Positions 53,744 to 64,000 of a DNA stretch of 64,000 nt are shown here, piece after piece. The stretch is taken from contig JASJOG010000053.1 of the NCBI GenBank assembly GCA_030142905.1, positions 702,501 to 766,500 of the forward strand, given 5' to 3'. The notes under the pieces were generated by a model, which saw nothing but the letters and a program-made list of their open reading frames with translations, searched no databases and was not told the origin of the DNA. This DNA is from Heliopora coerulea (lineage: Eukaryota > Cnidaria > Anthozoa > Scleralcyonacea > Helioporidae). Position 1 is the first letter of the stretch, and the number at the start of each line of letters is the position of its first letter. The translations under genes were made by a program, and so were the position numbers.

Positions 53744-56700
53744 ATGTTGTATAACGACCGAGAGTCACGTTTGAATTGTGCATCTAGATTTGGGGCTAAT
53801 TCTTGTACGAGAAACAAGGAAATAAAACGGCTGAGCAATGACAACATTGTGGACACAAATCGACGTAAAAATGCTATGTTTCCTTCTCCCAATGCCTTCA
53901 GAGTTTACGAAAAGATATCGCAGAAGAACCGCTACATCCCTCGGAAATGGACACAAGAAGAATTCGAGGCGGCTTTGCCACAGCGATTTAGGGAAGGGAA
54001 TAACACTAGCGTTGCTCGAAGGAATACTGACATTGACTTAGCACCAAAGGTCAAACAAGGCGAAGAAAACGAACTGAAAAAAGTTAAAGAGCAGGTTTTA
54101 CCACCCAGTGAAAACACCTCCCTCGGTCCGAGCACGACAGCTTTTCAGTATCCTCAAAAAGGAATTAAAATAAACGAAAAGATAAGTAGTTTGAAGGCAA
54201 TTTTTGAGGGAGACAAAAGCGAAAGCCTTTGCGACCAACTCAGCAGAACAGAAGATGTTTGTGACTTGGAAAGTTGTAAAAAGAAAGAGGACAAGCTTAC
54301 ATCGTCCAACGAACGAGGTGAAAAAGAGGACGTAAAAGATGGTGAAGTGAAATGTGAAGACAACGAAAGTGAAGCCACCAAATGTCCTCTCAAGACGTGT
54401 ACTTCATTCGTGGATTCTTGCCTTCAGTGCCTCCTCAACATTGACCAAATTGTGCAATTTGTTTCAAATACGAGTTTAACCTGTACAACATGCCCGTCTA
54501 TTGACCCTGCTATACTAAAAAATCTTTTGAAAACAGCCCTCTCATTTGGCAAATCAAACTCCAGAAAATCATGGAGTCTTTGCTTGCAAGATGTTTTTCA
54601 CAAGCTTTACGATGAGGTAACAGCACAGAGTAGAAGCTGGGACGAGGCATTGAAAGTTCTCCTGGAAACATTCGTGGAGGTGATCAGTGGTCAGGATAAG
54701 TTCGACCTGCGTACTGTTTTCCAAGGAAAATTTTGCCATGCAAGAATCTGTGAACACTGTGAAACTGTTGTGAGGGAATACCAACCATTCATGTTCCTTA
54801 ATCCCACGCTGCCACCAAGTATTACTCCTGATAACCACCCCGTGGACATCAAAATGTTGTCGTGCACAGATGGCTTTTGGCACGTAACATCCCGCGAGAT
54901 TTCGGTCCCTCCAGGTATAACTGTTGCGGATTTGAAAGAAGAGTTGGCAAAACATTCAGACTTTTTTGGCCCCTGCGATGTATCGGCCATCAAAATTGGT
55001 GCCGTCAAAAACAGTCGCATAGAGGTGTTTGATGACACTAAAGACCTTTTGGAGCCTCGCGTAGATCCCGCTTCGAGCATATTCGTATTTAATGTGATAA
55101 ACTACCAGCCTGAAAAGAGGAATACCAATAAACAAGACAAGAATTGCACAGAAACAACTAAATCGAGATCTCTTGGATTCGCCAATATGTCCTACCATCT
55201 TTTCTTCAACTGCGGACTTTGTTTAAATGATAATAAGGATGTGGGATTGCTGATGCATCAAAGTTGCGGAGGAATGGTCTGCAGAGATTGCTTGGATGAA
55301 ATCTCCCAAACGAACGGAGACTGGAAGCTGTGTCCTTGCCCCATTTGTGAACGGCCCATCGACTTGGACAAGGAATTCTGCTCGATGAAAATCAACGCGG
55401 AAAACGACAAAATCGAAACGCAGCCTGATGTTGCTTGTGGGGTTGTATTCCGGATCGGTGGACCTTGCAATGAAGGAATGGAACTCTTCGGTTTCCCTGT
55501 TCTAGTTTCAGTTCCCCAGGAAACTACCGGCTACCACCTATATCGTAGCATTGGTTACTTACTCCCGCAGGCGCTACCTATGAAGGACAAAACATCATTT
55601 ACGCTGCATAAAGTTGATAGATCTGGTCTTCACTGTGGCACCTGTTCTTCCACCAATTGCTCAGGCTGCCTCCTTCACATCGATGACAATGTCACCTTTG
55701 CACCAAATACGTATTTAGCAGTCCACTTTGATCACTTGGAGGAAGAATCCAAGAGAGTTTTCGGTGTCATAACTCCTGGGATCCCTCGCATTTCTGCGAC
55801 ACGAGAATTATTTGACGAGATATTGCAATCATGCATGGACGCATCTTCCTCCAACGAGGCGCTATGTCCAAAATGTTTTCACATCAGCAAAACGACCTCG
55901 TCCATTTCCGAGTTTCCGCAGTTGCTCATTTTACACCTCAACGGGCAGTTCGCAAGTGAAGGATTGCCGGCAAACATGACAATCTCAGATGTGGACAAGT
56001 TTTTCATTTCAGAACGTGACAGCGAGTTTGGTGGGGATATTAAACAAAGTTTAACATATCAGCTGGTCTCGGTCGTCTTGAAAGAAAACCGTGGTTTACT
56101 TACAGCCTACAAGGTATGTGCTCCTGGTGCTGCAGAAGACCGTTGGTTATTCTACGATGACACCCAAGCGGTAGAAATACATCCCACTCTCCTGTACTTG
56201 ACAAGTGACAGCGTCCTTTTTTATCAGCTTGTCAAAGACCCCACCTCAACGCCGTCGGAATCCACTCGCACCGGATACATGCATGAGCTAGAATCAACTG
56301 CGGATGACAACGAAGGCACGAGAAATGGAAACGACCGCAGTCGTCCTAAACACTTTTCCCAACATGATTTAAATAAAGCGAACAAATCGGATACCATTAC
56401 GGAGGGACAGACAAGGCGCAGTTCAAGAAAACATTCTCATCGACAAAAGCCCAACGAGAAGCCAGACCTTGAGCACCACATGTTCAAACTGAACAACCCG
56501 TTCGAGCCAGGCGAGTGCCTGTCGAGTAAAGATTTGAACTTGAATGAAAATGAGCAATTACAGGAGCCCTGCTTTCACGGCTCGCGACTTTCTTTGGGGG
56601 AAATCGGGGCAAATAGTCACCTCCCTTCGAAAGGAATCGCAGGTACTGCGTTTGACGGCATTGACACCATCAGCCCGATTTCTACCACAGATGCATGGAA

Positions 56701-57427
56701 ATCTGAGAACCGCATTATTAGAGAAACCGAGAAGCTAATGAAGGCAGTGAAGAGAGAAGATGCCTATAACATCGTGTGCACTCTAAAGAGAGGTGCTGAC
56801 CCGTGTCTACTTGTGAACGACCTTTCAGCTCTTCACTTGGCAGTTGGTATGAAGTCAGACCAGCGACGTTCCATGGTCAACTTTCTCTTAAAATACTGCA
56901 GCGATGTGAATGTTCCAACCGCCGACGGTACAACTCCCGTGCACGTGGCAGCAGCCTGGGGGTACCAGGATGCACTGGAACTGCTAATTGATCATGGGGG
57001 TGATCCATTTGACCTCACGGATTTCGAAGGCAACAGCGCGTTCGACCTGGCTGCAAAGAATTGCTCGACTTATCTACGGTCGATATATAACCGTCAACGA
57101 AATTCCACCTTCTCAGAACTTTCGTCAAATTCTTACTCATCTCTCCCCATTCACTTGACCAGCTGGCGGGCTTCGAAAGACAAGGATCACATCGGCCATA
57201 ATGGGAAAAGATTGGAAGATATTGTGCGCTCAAATATCGGCCTTCCTTCCTTTGTCGAAGGAAGTACATACAACTCCCGTGTTCATCACCGCTGGCTTCG
57301 CCGTAGATTGAGAAATATCAGGAAAAGCTCAACTGGAATTTTTAGACGTCTGAGAAAGATGGGAGGCATACGAAGGCGCTCCCGAATTGGTGTTATGGTT
57401 CCCGAAACACCGAGAAACACTCCTTGA
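53744..57427 (+). CDS. Predicted pseudo-deubiquitinase with inserted RING-like module and ankyrin repeats
   Basis: One uninterrupted 1227-residue frame. Residues 1-215: low-complexity, charged. 217 on: USP (C19) fold. TSFVDSCLQCLLN (220-232) matches the USP Cys box, but Ser221 stands where the catalytic Cys should be. FDLRTVFQGKF, then C336-x2-C339, EYQPFMFLNPTLP and a DLKEEL ubiquitin-like part follow. C490-x2-C493, H505, C508, C513-x2-C516, C532-x2-C535 form a RING-like cluster inserted before the second finger pair C708-x2-C711. The His box reads NRGLLTAYKV (782-791) with Leu785 in place of His; WLFYDD is kept. About 995-1115: ankyrin repeats (ADP... SALHLAVGM; TTPVHVAAAWG), closest from memory to ANKLE1. 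The C-terminus is Arg-rich (RRRLRNIRK). I infer a catalytically dead ubiquitin-binding or E3 scaffold. Intronless, unlike its neighbours. AATAAA is at 57606. No known gene recognised. Confidence 0.88.
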   Translation: MLYNDRESRLNCASRFGANSCTRNKEIKRLSNDNIVDTNRRKNAMFPSPNAFRVYEKISQKNRYIPRKWTQEEFEAALPQRFREGNNTSVARRNTDIDLAPKVKQGEENELKKVKEQVLPPSENTSLGPSTTAFQYPQKGIKINEKISSLKAIFEGDKSESLCDQLSRTEDVCDLESCKKKEDKLTSSNERGEKEDVKDGEVKCEDNESEATKCPLKTCTSFVDSCLQCLLNIDQIVQFVSNTSLTCTTCPSIDPAILKNLLKTALSFGKSNSRKSWSLCLQDVFHKLYDEVTAQSRSWDEALKVLLETFVEVISGQDKFDLRTVFQGKFCHARICEHCETVVREYQPFMFLNPTLPPSITPDNHPVDIKMLSCTDGFWHVTSREISVPPGITVADLKEELAKHSDFFGPCDVSAIKIGAVKNSRIEVFDDTKDLLEPRVDPASSIFVFNVINYQPEKRNTNKQDKNCTETTKSRSLGFANMSYHLFFNCGLCLNDNKDVGLLMHQSCGGMVCRDCLDEISQTNGDWKLCPCPICERPIDLDKEFCSMKINAENDKIETQPDVACGVVFRIGGPCNEGMELFGFPVLVSVPQETTGYHLYRSIGYLLPQALPMKDKTSFTLHKVDRSGLHCGTCSSTNCSGCLLHIDDNVTFAPNTYLAVHFDHLEEESKRVFGVITPGIPRISATRELFDEILQSCMDASSSNEALCPKCFHISKTTSSISEFPQLLILHLNGQFASEGLPANMTISDVDKFFISERDSEFGGDIKQSLTYQLVSVVLKENRGLLTAYKVCAPGAAEDRWLFYDDTQAVEIHPTLLYLTSDSVLFYQLVKDPTSTPSESTRTGYMHELESTADDNEGTRNGNDRSRPKHFSQHDLNKANKSDTITEGQTRRSSRKHSHRQKPNEKPDLEHHMFKLNNPFEPGECLSSKDLNLNENEQLQEPCFHGSRLSLGEIGANSHLPSKGIAGTAFDGIDTISPISTTDAWKSENRIIRETEKLMKAVKREDAYNIVCTLKRGADPCLLVNDLSALHLAVGMKSDQRRSMVNFLLKYCSDVNVPTADGTTPVHVAAAWGYQDALELLIDHGGDPFDLTDFEGNSAFDLAAKNCSTYLRSIYNRQRNSTFSELSSNSYSSLPIHLTSWRASKDKDHIGHNGKRLEDIVRSNIGLPSFVEGSTYNSRVHHRWLRRRLRNIRKSSTGIFRRLRKMGGIRRRSRIGVMVPETPRNTP

Positions 57428-57605
57428 AAAGGGTAAACAGAACTACTTCGGATTTAAGTATGTTGAAACTTGAATAATTAACTTTAAACGAATTTAATTT
57501 ATTCCATCGATGTCACGGTCACTGAAACAGTAAGAAACACTGCCAGAGAAGACTATGGAGGACGATTTCTATTTAAAATATACGTGTCAAATTTTCAATA
57601 ATTTA

Positions 57606-57611
57606 AATAAA
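57606..57611 (+). terminator. Candidate poly(A) signal of the USP-ANK gene
   Basis: AATAAA about 180 bases after the stop, before the MITE at 57722. Canonical hexamer in AT-rich DNA, so only moderately specific. Confidence 0.4.
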
Positions 57612-57721
57612 TTTAATTTGTTAAATTAGTGTCGTGTTCTCTAAAACAGTTCTGGGTAAAACCTTTCACGGGAACATCAAAAAATGAACAATCGACATTG
57701 AATATTCTTCAGCTGAAGAGT

Positions 57722-57956
57722 AAAGGTCCGTTCACACTTAACGCGTAACGCGACGCCGTAACCGTACGCCGTAATGCGTGAAAATTAGCGCCATACAAAT
57801 CGAATGGTGTCCTCCACACTGAACGTGTTGCTGTAACGCTGCATCGCTTACGCGTTCAGTGTGGACGACACCATTTAATTTGTATGGCGCTAATTTTCAC
57901 GTGTTACGGCGTACGGTTACGGCGTCGCGTTACGCGTTCAGTGCGAATGGGCCTTA
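57722..57956. mobile_element. MITE with long terminal inverted repeats (ACGCGTAACGCG type)
   Basis: AAGGTCCGTTCACACTTAAC GCGTAACGCGACGCCG at the left is mirrored at the right end (to GCGAATGGGCCTT), and TGTATGGCGCTAATTTTCAC pairs with its complement inside. The whole 235 bases fold on themselves. It is GC-rich against AT-rich surroundings, so a recent insertion from another base composition is plausible. Confidence 0.8.
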
Positions 57957-59387
57957 ACTGTTCACTCAAATACTCGAGGGTTTACTAGTTCAAACGGTGA
58001 TTAAATACCTGGCTGAGATTGGAACCGTTACAGAGCAGCAAATTAACAGAAACACAATAGGTCAGACGGCGTACAATTACTACAATACCGAAAAAACGAA
58101 CACATGGTAACATGTCACATCTCGTTTTCCCAAGGAGGCAAAATTTGCTTCCAGAAGCCCAAAAGAAAGGTGCCTTATTTTCTATTTAACTTTATCCCAT
58201 GAAATTTTCATAAAAATACGACGGACGGCTTTGTAAGAAAACGAAAGAAGAGATCATGGAAACTGGTAAAAAGGAAATATTTTTTTAGTTTAACAAACTT
58301 AATAGTGCTTAGAAATTCATATTAATCATATATTTCTATGGACAAGTTCGGCTCTAGCAGTGAATCATGAGTAATGAGAACAAATGACGAAAACTTGACC
58401 GCTGACCGTCACGGATCAAGTGTTTCTGTTGTCCTGATTACCCATGATTCATTGGTGGGGCCGAACTCGCCTATCACAACATTTTTCTGACGAAAACTAT
58501 GGGAGCTTTGGTTTCTATTTTCTTCAGACAGCTTGCCTTCCGTTTATAGTAAAATTGTGTTCTCTGTATAAAAAATGAACGGCTACGAATATTTATTTAG
58601 TAAGTGCGATAAAATACAGCGATTGAGTTATGGAAGCAAGTAGATTGTTAAAAAGTAGCTGTAAAAGTCCTGACGGTTTGGCTTAGCTTCGAATAACTTT
58701 GTCGAATGAGTGGCATCTTCTCAGTATCAGCTGCGCACGTCGATAGAGAGTTCGACATCCAAACACGAGTTACCGTCGACGTGAGCTTTTCTTGGCAGGC
58801 GTTGAACTTTCTTTCTCGGAAATTCTATATCTGAATCTTGATCGTAAAGGAAAACTGTCTTGCGGGAAAATAATATCAGTCAATGCTAAAGTACAATCCC
58901 CAGTGACAAAAAATAAACTTTACTTGAGGCCTTTGCCAAATGAGAATCTAGTCGGTGCACGTTCTGACTTACATCGACTTACATTTCATTTAATTTTATA
59001 TAATCTTTTTAAATTTTTTTATATATACAAAAAATGAAAATAAAGTAAAAATGAAAACAAAATAATGACAAACATCAATTTCATTTTCTTTCTACTTTAT
59101 TCAAAGACCCCAAAAAGGCTTCAGAAATGTATTTCCTGTCTAAAATGCTGGAATAAAATGCAATATTCTGCCGGGACTTTTGATTGCATTTTCTATCCTT
59201 GATTGCTGAGCCCTCTTGATTGCTGACACCTCTTCAGTGTCCGACAATGTGATTTATTGAAAATTAAATTAAATATACATTGACTTAATCAATTAAATTT
59301 TATTTAGTTACAATATAACGTTTATAATTCAATTAACTAAATTTAATTATTAATTTAATTAATTTAATTAACTTTAATTAACTTTAA
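57957..59387. other. Intergenic, no gene recognised; one hairpin
   Basis: 58346-58470 folds: GTTCGGCTCTAGCAGTGAATCATG and CATGATTCATTGGTGGGGCCGAAC-type arms around 60 bases. 59230-59400 is a TTAATTAA-rich AT tract just after the stop of the MDC1-like gene. No coding exon could be supported. Confidence 0.45.
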
Positions 59388-62300
59388 TTAAGTTACTTTT
59401 AATTCTTTAAAACAAATTATATCAAAAATTAAAAAAACGTATATTAGTGGATACATCTCAGTGTCCAGCTCTTGACGTAAGACACCGGTAAGAAGGAGCT
59501 CTGAGGAGTGGACGTGACCAGCTGATAAAGCTTGCGTGCACAGCTTTTTGTCCTCATCACATGAGACAATTAGTACGTGGTCGGAGAATGATGTCGGCAT
59601 TTTAGCCTGGAACTGAATATAAGAAAAGAAATACGATAAGAACACTGGCCAATGTTTTGAGAATAATGTGGGCTCGTGGTTTAAAACTAACAAATGAAGG
59701 GGATACAAAACAACATGTACATTATCACAGAATTAAGCCTGCGTTGTGATTCAAATTTTTCGTAAGGCATTTGTCTTAGTAACTCATGTTTGAAAACTGT
59801 TCTCGATTGCATCATTAATTTCCATTAGTTTGTTGGGAATTGATACTTCATTGATACCACCCACTGATATCACACAGGATTTCAGCCTTGTTCTCACTTC
59901 ATAGTAATTTCAATGCAGAATTAAGATAAACATAAAAAGATTGGCCCTGAAGAAGAACTAGTAGTAACTTTATTTAAACAGGATAACCCATTCAGCTCCA
60001 AGGCTGTTATCCACTGGGACCCAGAACTTACCAGCCTTAACTCATGTGAATAAATACCTTCAAAGAAACACATAAACGAGCATACAGTTTCATTGCTTCT
60101 GCTCTTACCTCACCCTTTGCGCATTGAATAATATCTAAATGCAAGCGAAAACATCATTAGATCACTTAAGGGAACAAAATAATCATTTAGGGTGTTATAA
60201 GGCAGAGTGACAACACTACTATTGCTTCATTCTAGAGATTCATATATCAAGAGAGGATGGAAGAAGCTACAGTAAAAAATTGGCGCCATGGGAGTGAATA
60301 ACATACCGGTGTTGTTACCATAGTTGCCGGTGATTAACTAGGGTAACCCTGTCTCCAAGATCATTTGTTAGGAGTTGGAATCAAATATCGGAAATTTTCT
60401 TCAAGTTTTTCCCCAATCGCTAACACCAGGCCATAGCTAGGAGTTTGGCAATTGGGGTTAAATTAGGGTGATAGGAAAGGATTAGGGTTTTTGCAGATCA
60501 GTTAACTGTAAGTCAACTATCTCCAGGGACAAAAACCAGATGTCAATGGACTCTTAAGATGAGTGGCCGGGGGTTCGGGGTTACTAATTACGAGACATGA
60601 GTGACCAAATAATAATGATTCCTTCGCAACTAAGATCGCTCACATCTGCGAGTGAGTCGTCGTGAGTAAATTCATCCCGACGTATACGTAATGCGAGGTA
60701 ACTCATCTGTGGACAAAAATACTTTTTCCTGCACAAGATCTGCTGTTATCATGCAAATGCCTTCTGCTCACCTCTCATGTATTCCGGTTTTGGAACGACA
60801 CTAGGTGTAACGTGAACTTGGTATCCTTCCAGTAAACCTTTGGTTCGCGCCAGCTCCAGGGATCTAACGGGAAACAATTACGAACTCTTGACATATAAAA
60901 TAGAAAGACCCTGCTGCAAGCGAGCAGCTTGTTTACGGCCTCTTCAGCAACTCAAGCCTCTCCCGCACAACATCGCCAACTGATGGTTGAAAAATTTCCG
61001 AGTACAACGTTCTAGAACACCAACCTTTCTAAAGAAAATTCGTATTGTTTCTCGGACGCTTTGTCTTTTATCACGAAGCTTGAGCAGTCTGAAAAAGAGG
61101 GTACAAATACATTTAAAAATCACAACGCCATTATGTCGATGTTGTTCCGAAAACAGCTCGTACAAGTGAATCGAATTAAAACGAGTATTTCTCTAATGAC
61201 CACTTTATGAGCAATAATTACTTAAATGCCATGATCTCCTCCTGTAATACGGGAATATCACACGTAATAAGGTTTAGGTAAGTGAAGAACTGCATAATTC
61301 TGCCTCACCGATAAAGGACTTTGACTTTTTACAAGCCTGTAACCATCTTTTGTCAACGACCGGAATACCGCGAGATAGGGCACATAAAAATTTCACAGTT
61401 CGTCGAACCTAAAGGATTTTAATAACGGTTATTGCAATAAATATACTTTCAGCTATCCTTTCTTCTGCATCACTTTCACTCCAGTGCCCATTGGCCACAC
61501 ATCCAAAGTTCTGCTTTTGTCATATTACGATTTCAATCAACGTCACTCCTCCACCTCTACCACTACCTCTGAGGATCTATGTACAAGACACAATTGTCGT
61601 ACACGAATGTTCATCCTGGAGTATGTAATGTTGTCACAAAGGCACGATTCCTGTTTCTGATTCGCTCACTAAAGTAGCAATACGTCCAGAAGGCTCCAGT
61701 TAGTTAATCGGATGCATCAGAATGAACAACCATATCCTGTAAATGAGCCCTAAGACACACTAACTTGGGGACAGTACAGCAACTAGGTCTCCTGTTCTCG
61801 GCAGAGAGATCTGGAACCTAGTGACCAGTAGTTCTTAATTGTTCTCATCTAAATCACGCTGGCTTCCAGACCTCCTCGTCGAGAACCGAAAGCCAAATTG
61901 CTAGGTTCAAGAGAAGAGAAAAGACAAAAGACAGCTCGCTAAGAATTTTGCACGAAAGAAGTCCTTTTGAAAAGGAACTCTCGTCGGACATCACTCTTCC
62001 AAACGTCATACCTAAGCCCTGTCCAGCAGTTAATCTTCATTCTCGTTCACTTTATATCATTTCTCTCCCGACCAAGTTCGTTTCGTCGAAGCTCTTACCT
62101 TATCTGTTACCAAATGTGTGCATTCGTAAACTGATTCTACGACCTCTCCACGAAGATCTGTCACAATCTGCATAAAAAGAACTTCGCCAATAAATACATC
62201 TGATATGTTTCCTCCAAATTAATTAGTAAATAACTAGTTCACTAATAAATAACAATTATCTGAAATTTACGAAGTATATACATATGGCAGACAAGCCTGA

Positions 62301-62827
62301 TAATTGGAAGGAAAAGCCTCCACAGAGGTGATGCAGTGACCATTTCCAGAGCAAAAATCCATTTCTCAAGTTTTTTTATCCGAAAGATAGAATTTTCCTG
62401 CCGACATGAAAGACTTTACTGCTCCGAAAAATTGGTTTTCAACTGTTAAATTTCTCTTACTTTTCTAGCTTGTTCCTCTTGCGCTAGCCCGGTAAACAGA
62501 ACCTTAATGTTGCTTGGAGGTTTCGGATCAAGTTTCGTCCGTTTACTAGGTGTACCCACACTATCCTGGAAAGAAAAACAATAAAAATTAACTTAGTCCG
62601 AGCCATCATATTTAGACGCACAAATCGCTTTCCATGCTCACCGGCGAAGGGACAGGTGACGATGAGTTCCCCTGCTTTCCCTTCTTGTCACGTTTTCGTC
62701 CCCGTCCACTCTTCTGTGTCCCCTGGGAGCTTGTTTCGCTCGACGTTGAGGACCGTCTTGACCGCTGACTAGGTGTGACAGTCACTTCAGGGGACAAAAA
62801 AATTTCAGGCACTTCAGAAGATATATC
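59388..62827 (-). CDS. MDC1: MDC1-like tandem-BRCT protein, last eight coding exons, partial
   Basis: MDC1 binds phosphorylated histone H2AX through its C-terminal BRCT pair and scaffolds DNA-break repair in the nucleus. Exons high to low: 62642-62827, 62461-62565, 62099-62167, 61309-61408, 61025-61088, 60772-60863, 60109-60134, 59388-59606, all GT-AG with matching phases; 286 residues plus stop. The first visible exon is a Ser/Thr/Lys-rich linker (SQRSRRSSTSSE; GRGRKRDKKGK). BRCT1 starts at IKVLFTGL, runs through THLVTDKVRRTVKFLCALSR and has the BRCT Trp in KRWL. The inter-BRCT part has FSLERSLELARTKGLLEGYQ; BRCT2 ends HSSELLLTGVLRQE, very like vertebrate MDC1 from memory. The C-terminus carries an unusual hydrophobic tail (MYPLIYVFLIFDIICF). 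The N-terminal part (FHA domain expected) is off the right edge. PAXIP1 or another BRCT-pair protein is less likely. Confidence 0.88.
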
Positions 62828-63865
62828 CTGCGAGGTAAGACAATGAGATTTTTATTGTGAACGAAGCTGTAATTTATCTGAACCTTGTGAGGTTCTTCAA
62901 TTGAAGAAATATTTGAAAGTTTGCATGGTTTTTAGAAAAAAAAATCCTTCAAATACCTCTCTTACTGGCATTTAGAGCCATACTATATTCGCTGACGCAA
63001 TTAGAAACCAATAGTGTAGACGTAGTTTGAATGAGACAAGATAATAATATAAGTTCGTCATTAATATCAAAAATAGAACGCTACGCCGGCAGTTCTAAAT
63101 CGACGTACCCAAAGTATAGAGGTAATGTACTGCTCAACCAAAAAACCGAAGAACAAGTAACTGACGTTGTCCAGTGAAACTTTTGTCAGGGAGAATGCTA
63201 GTGCCCAGTTCTCTCGTTTTCTGACAGAGTACAAATTTGAAACTTTTTCTACGTAAGCACTGCTGTATTTACAGGGGGCATGGTGCTCCGCCCCCCTCCC
63301 CCCTCACATACTGTGTCGCATCAGGAATTTAGGCATATATTAGATCAATACGGTCGTTATTACTTATTAGACTCGTTATTACATGAATTAATGATGCAGG
63401 GCCTCTGTGAATACCAGCCTATGAGTTGAAAGGGCTACCCTGCTAAAATAAAGCTTTATCATCATTATCATCATCATTAGAGGAGAAATTCCCTTTTGAA
63501 TAAATTACAAAAGTTAACCTAGACCAACGTCCTGCCTATCAATTGGCCTTTCAGCCCTTGTGGCCTGCTGCTGGTCCATCGTGGTAAGGCGATGCACCCC
63601 CCACTAAGGAAAAAAGCCCGGGTATGCCACTGTACGTAAGCTATTCACTGCCAGATGATGTGCTAACTTTACAGGTCAAAAGCGTGCAATTTTGATAATA
63701 TACACGGTATACCAAAAGAGAATCATCCTCAGGGTATTATGAGGATGATTAATACTGAGGATGATTCTGAAATAGAATTGAAACACCGCACATCCATCCT
63801 CATGGATAGCGTTAAGTTGTCGCGAGAATATCTCGTGCACTTAAATTGGATAAAACTCGCCTCCA
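62828..63865. other. Intron of the MDC1-like gene (probable), with repeats
   Basis: No further exon was found before the right edge. It includes a CCCCCCTCCCCCC stretch at 63290, a short ATCATTATCATCATCATT tract at 63462-63479 and a small hairpin AATCATCCTCAG ... CTGAGGATGATT at 63721-63770. Confidence 0.4.
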
Positions 63866-63869
63866 ATCC

Positions 63870-63948
63870 CTGTGGACTCGATAGCTCAACAGGTAGAGCG
63901 GCGGACCGGTATCCCGAAGGTGCGACTTCAAATCCCACTTGAGTCAAC
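63870..63948 (+). mobile_element. tRNA-derived SINE or tRNA pseudogene
   Basis: GACTCGATAGCTCAACAGGTAGAGCGG resembles an A box, and CGACTTCAAATCCCAC a B box; GACTC and GAGTC at the ends could pair as an acceptor stem. The anticodon arm (GACCGGTATCCCGAAGGT) pairs poorly and resembles the arm of the SINE at 10.6 kb, so it is called SINE head and not functional tRNA. Confidence 0.55.
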
Positions 63949-64000
63949 ATTTTTCACTTGACTTCGGCAGTGTAGGTTAATTGTGAAGTTTTCGTTTCAT

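Overview
The window is nuclear DNA of an animal. The likeliest source is an anthozoan cnidarian, probably a reef-building coral; this is inferred. Recognisable genes are split by GT-AG introns, intergenic DNA is AT-rich and full of foldback (MITE-like) repeats, tRNA-derived SINEs, microsatellites and TTAGGG-like arrays, and the proteins read like early-branching metazoan orthologues. No bacterial, viral or organellar genes were seen. Exon coordinates were worked out by hand from frame, splice sites and remembered family motifs.

Layout, left to right. (1) 714-6755, minus: ten 5' coding exons of exportin-2 (CSE1L); the rest lies beyond the left edge, past a CAT/CAC trinucleotide tract at 1-290. 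(2) 6.9-9 kb: promoter side of CSE1L, a foldback repeat, the decayed C-terminus of a probable pogo/Tigger-like transposase, and an interspersed repeat. (3) 9-22 kb: a tandem, segmentally duplicated locus with three copies of a small secreted protein gene (signal peptide, six-cysteine segment, KVKR site, two EF-hands) on the minus strand. Copies 2 and 3 are intact with TATA-type promoters and a 5'UTR intron; copy 1 is frameshifted. (4) 23.7-27.3 kb: a 36-residue OST4 gene (minus), divergent from a three-exon ACOT13 thioesterase gene (plus). (5) 29.9-52.8 kb, minus: a complete 25-coding-exon cytosolic carboxypeptidase of the AGBL2/AGBL3 (CCP2/3) type, whose introns hold most of the microsatellites, a 30-bp minisatellite, an interstitial telomere-like array and several long inverted repeats. 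(6) 53.7-57.4 kb, plus: a single-exon 1227-residue protein with an unusual architecture: a USP-type deubiquitinase fold whose catalytic Cys and His appear replaced, a RING-like zinc module inserted between its two finger half-sites, and a C-terminal ankyrin block resembling ANKLE1. (7) 59.4-62.8 kb, minus: the last eight coding exons of an MDC1-like tandem-BRCT protein, continuing off the right edge.

The genes do not form one pathway. OST4, ACOT13, CSE1L, CCP2/3 and MDC1 are conserved cellular genes. Two points stand out: the predicted pseudo-deubiquitinase/RING/ankyrin protein, transcribed divergently from CCP2/3 with 0.9 kb between start codons, and the secreted EF-hand family, whose cysteine-rich half differs between copies while the adjacent EF-hand half is almost identical at DNA level.
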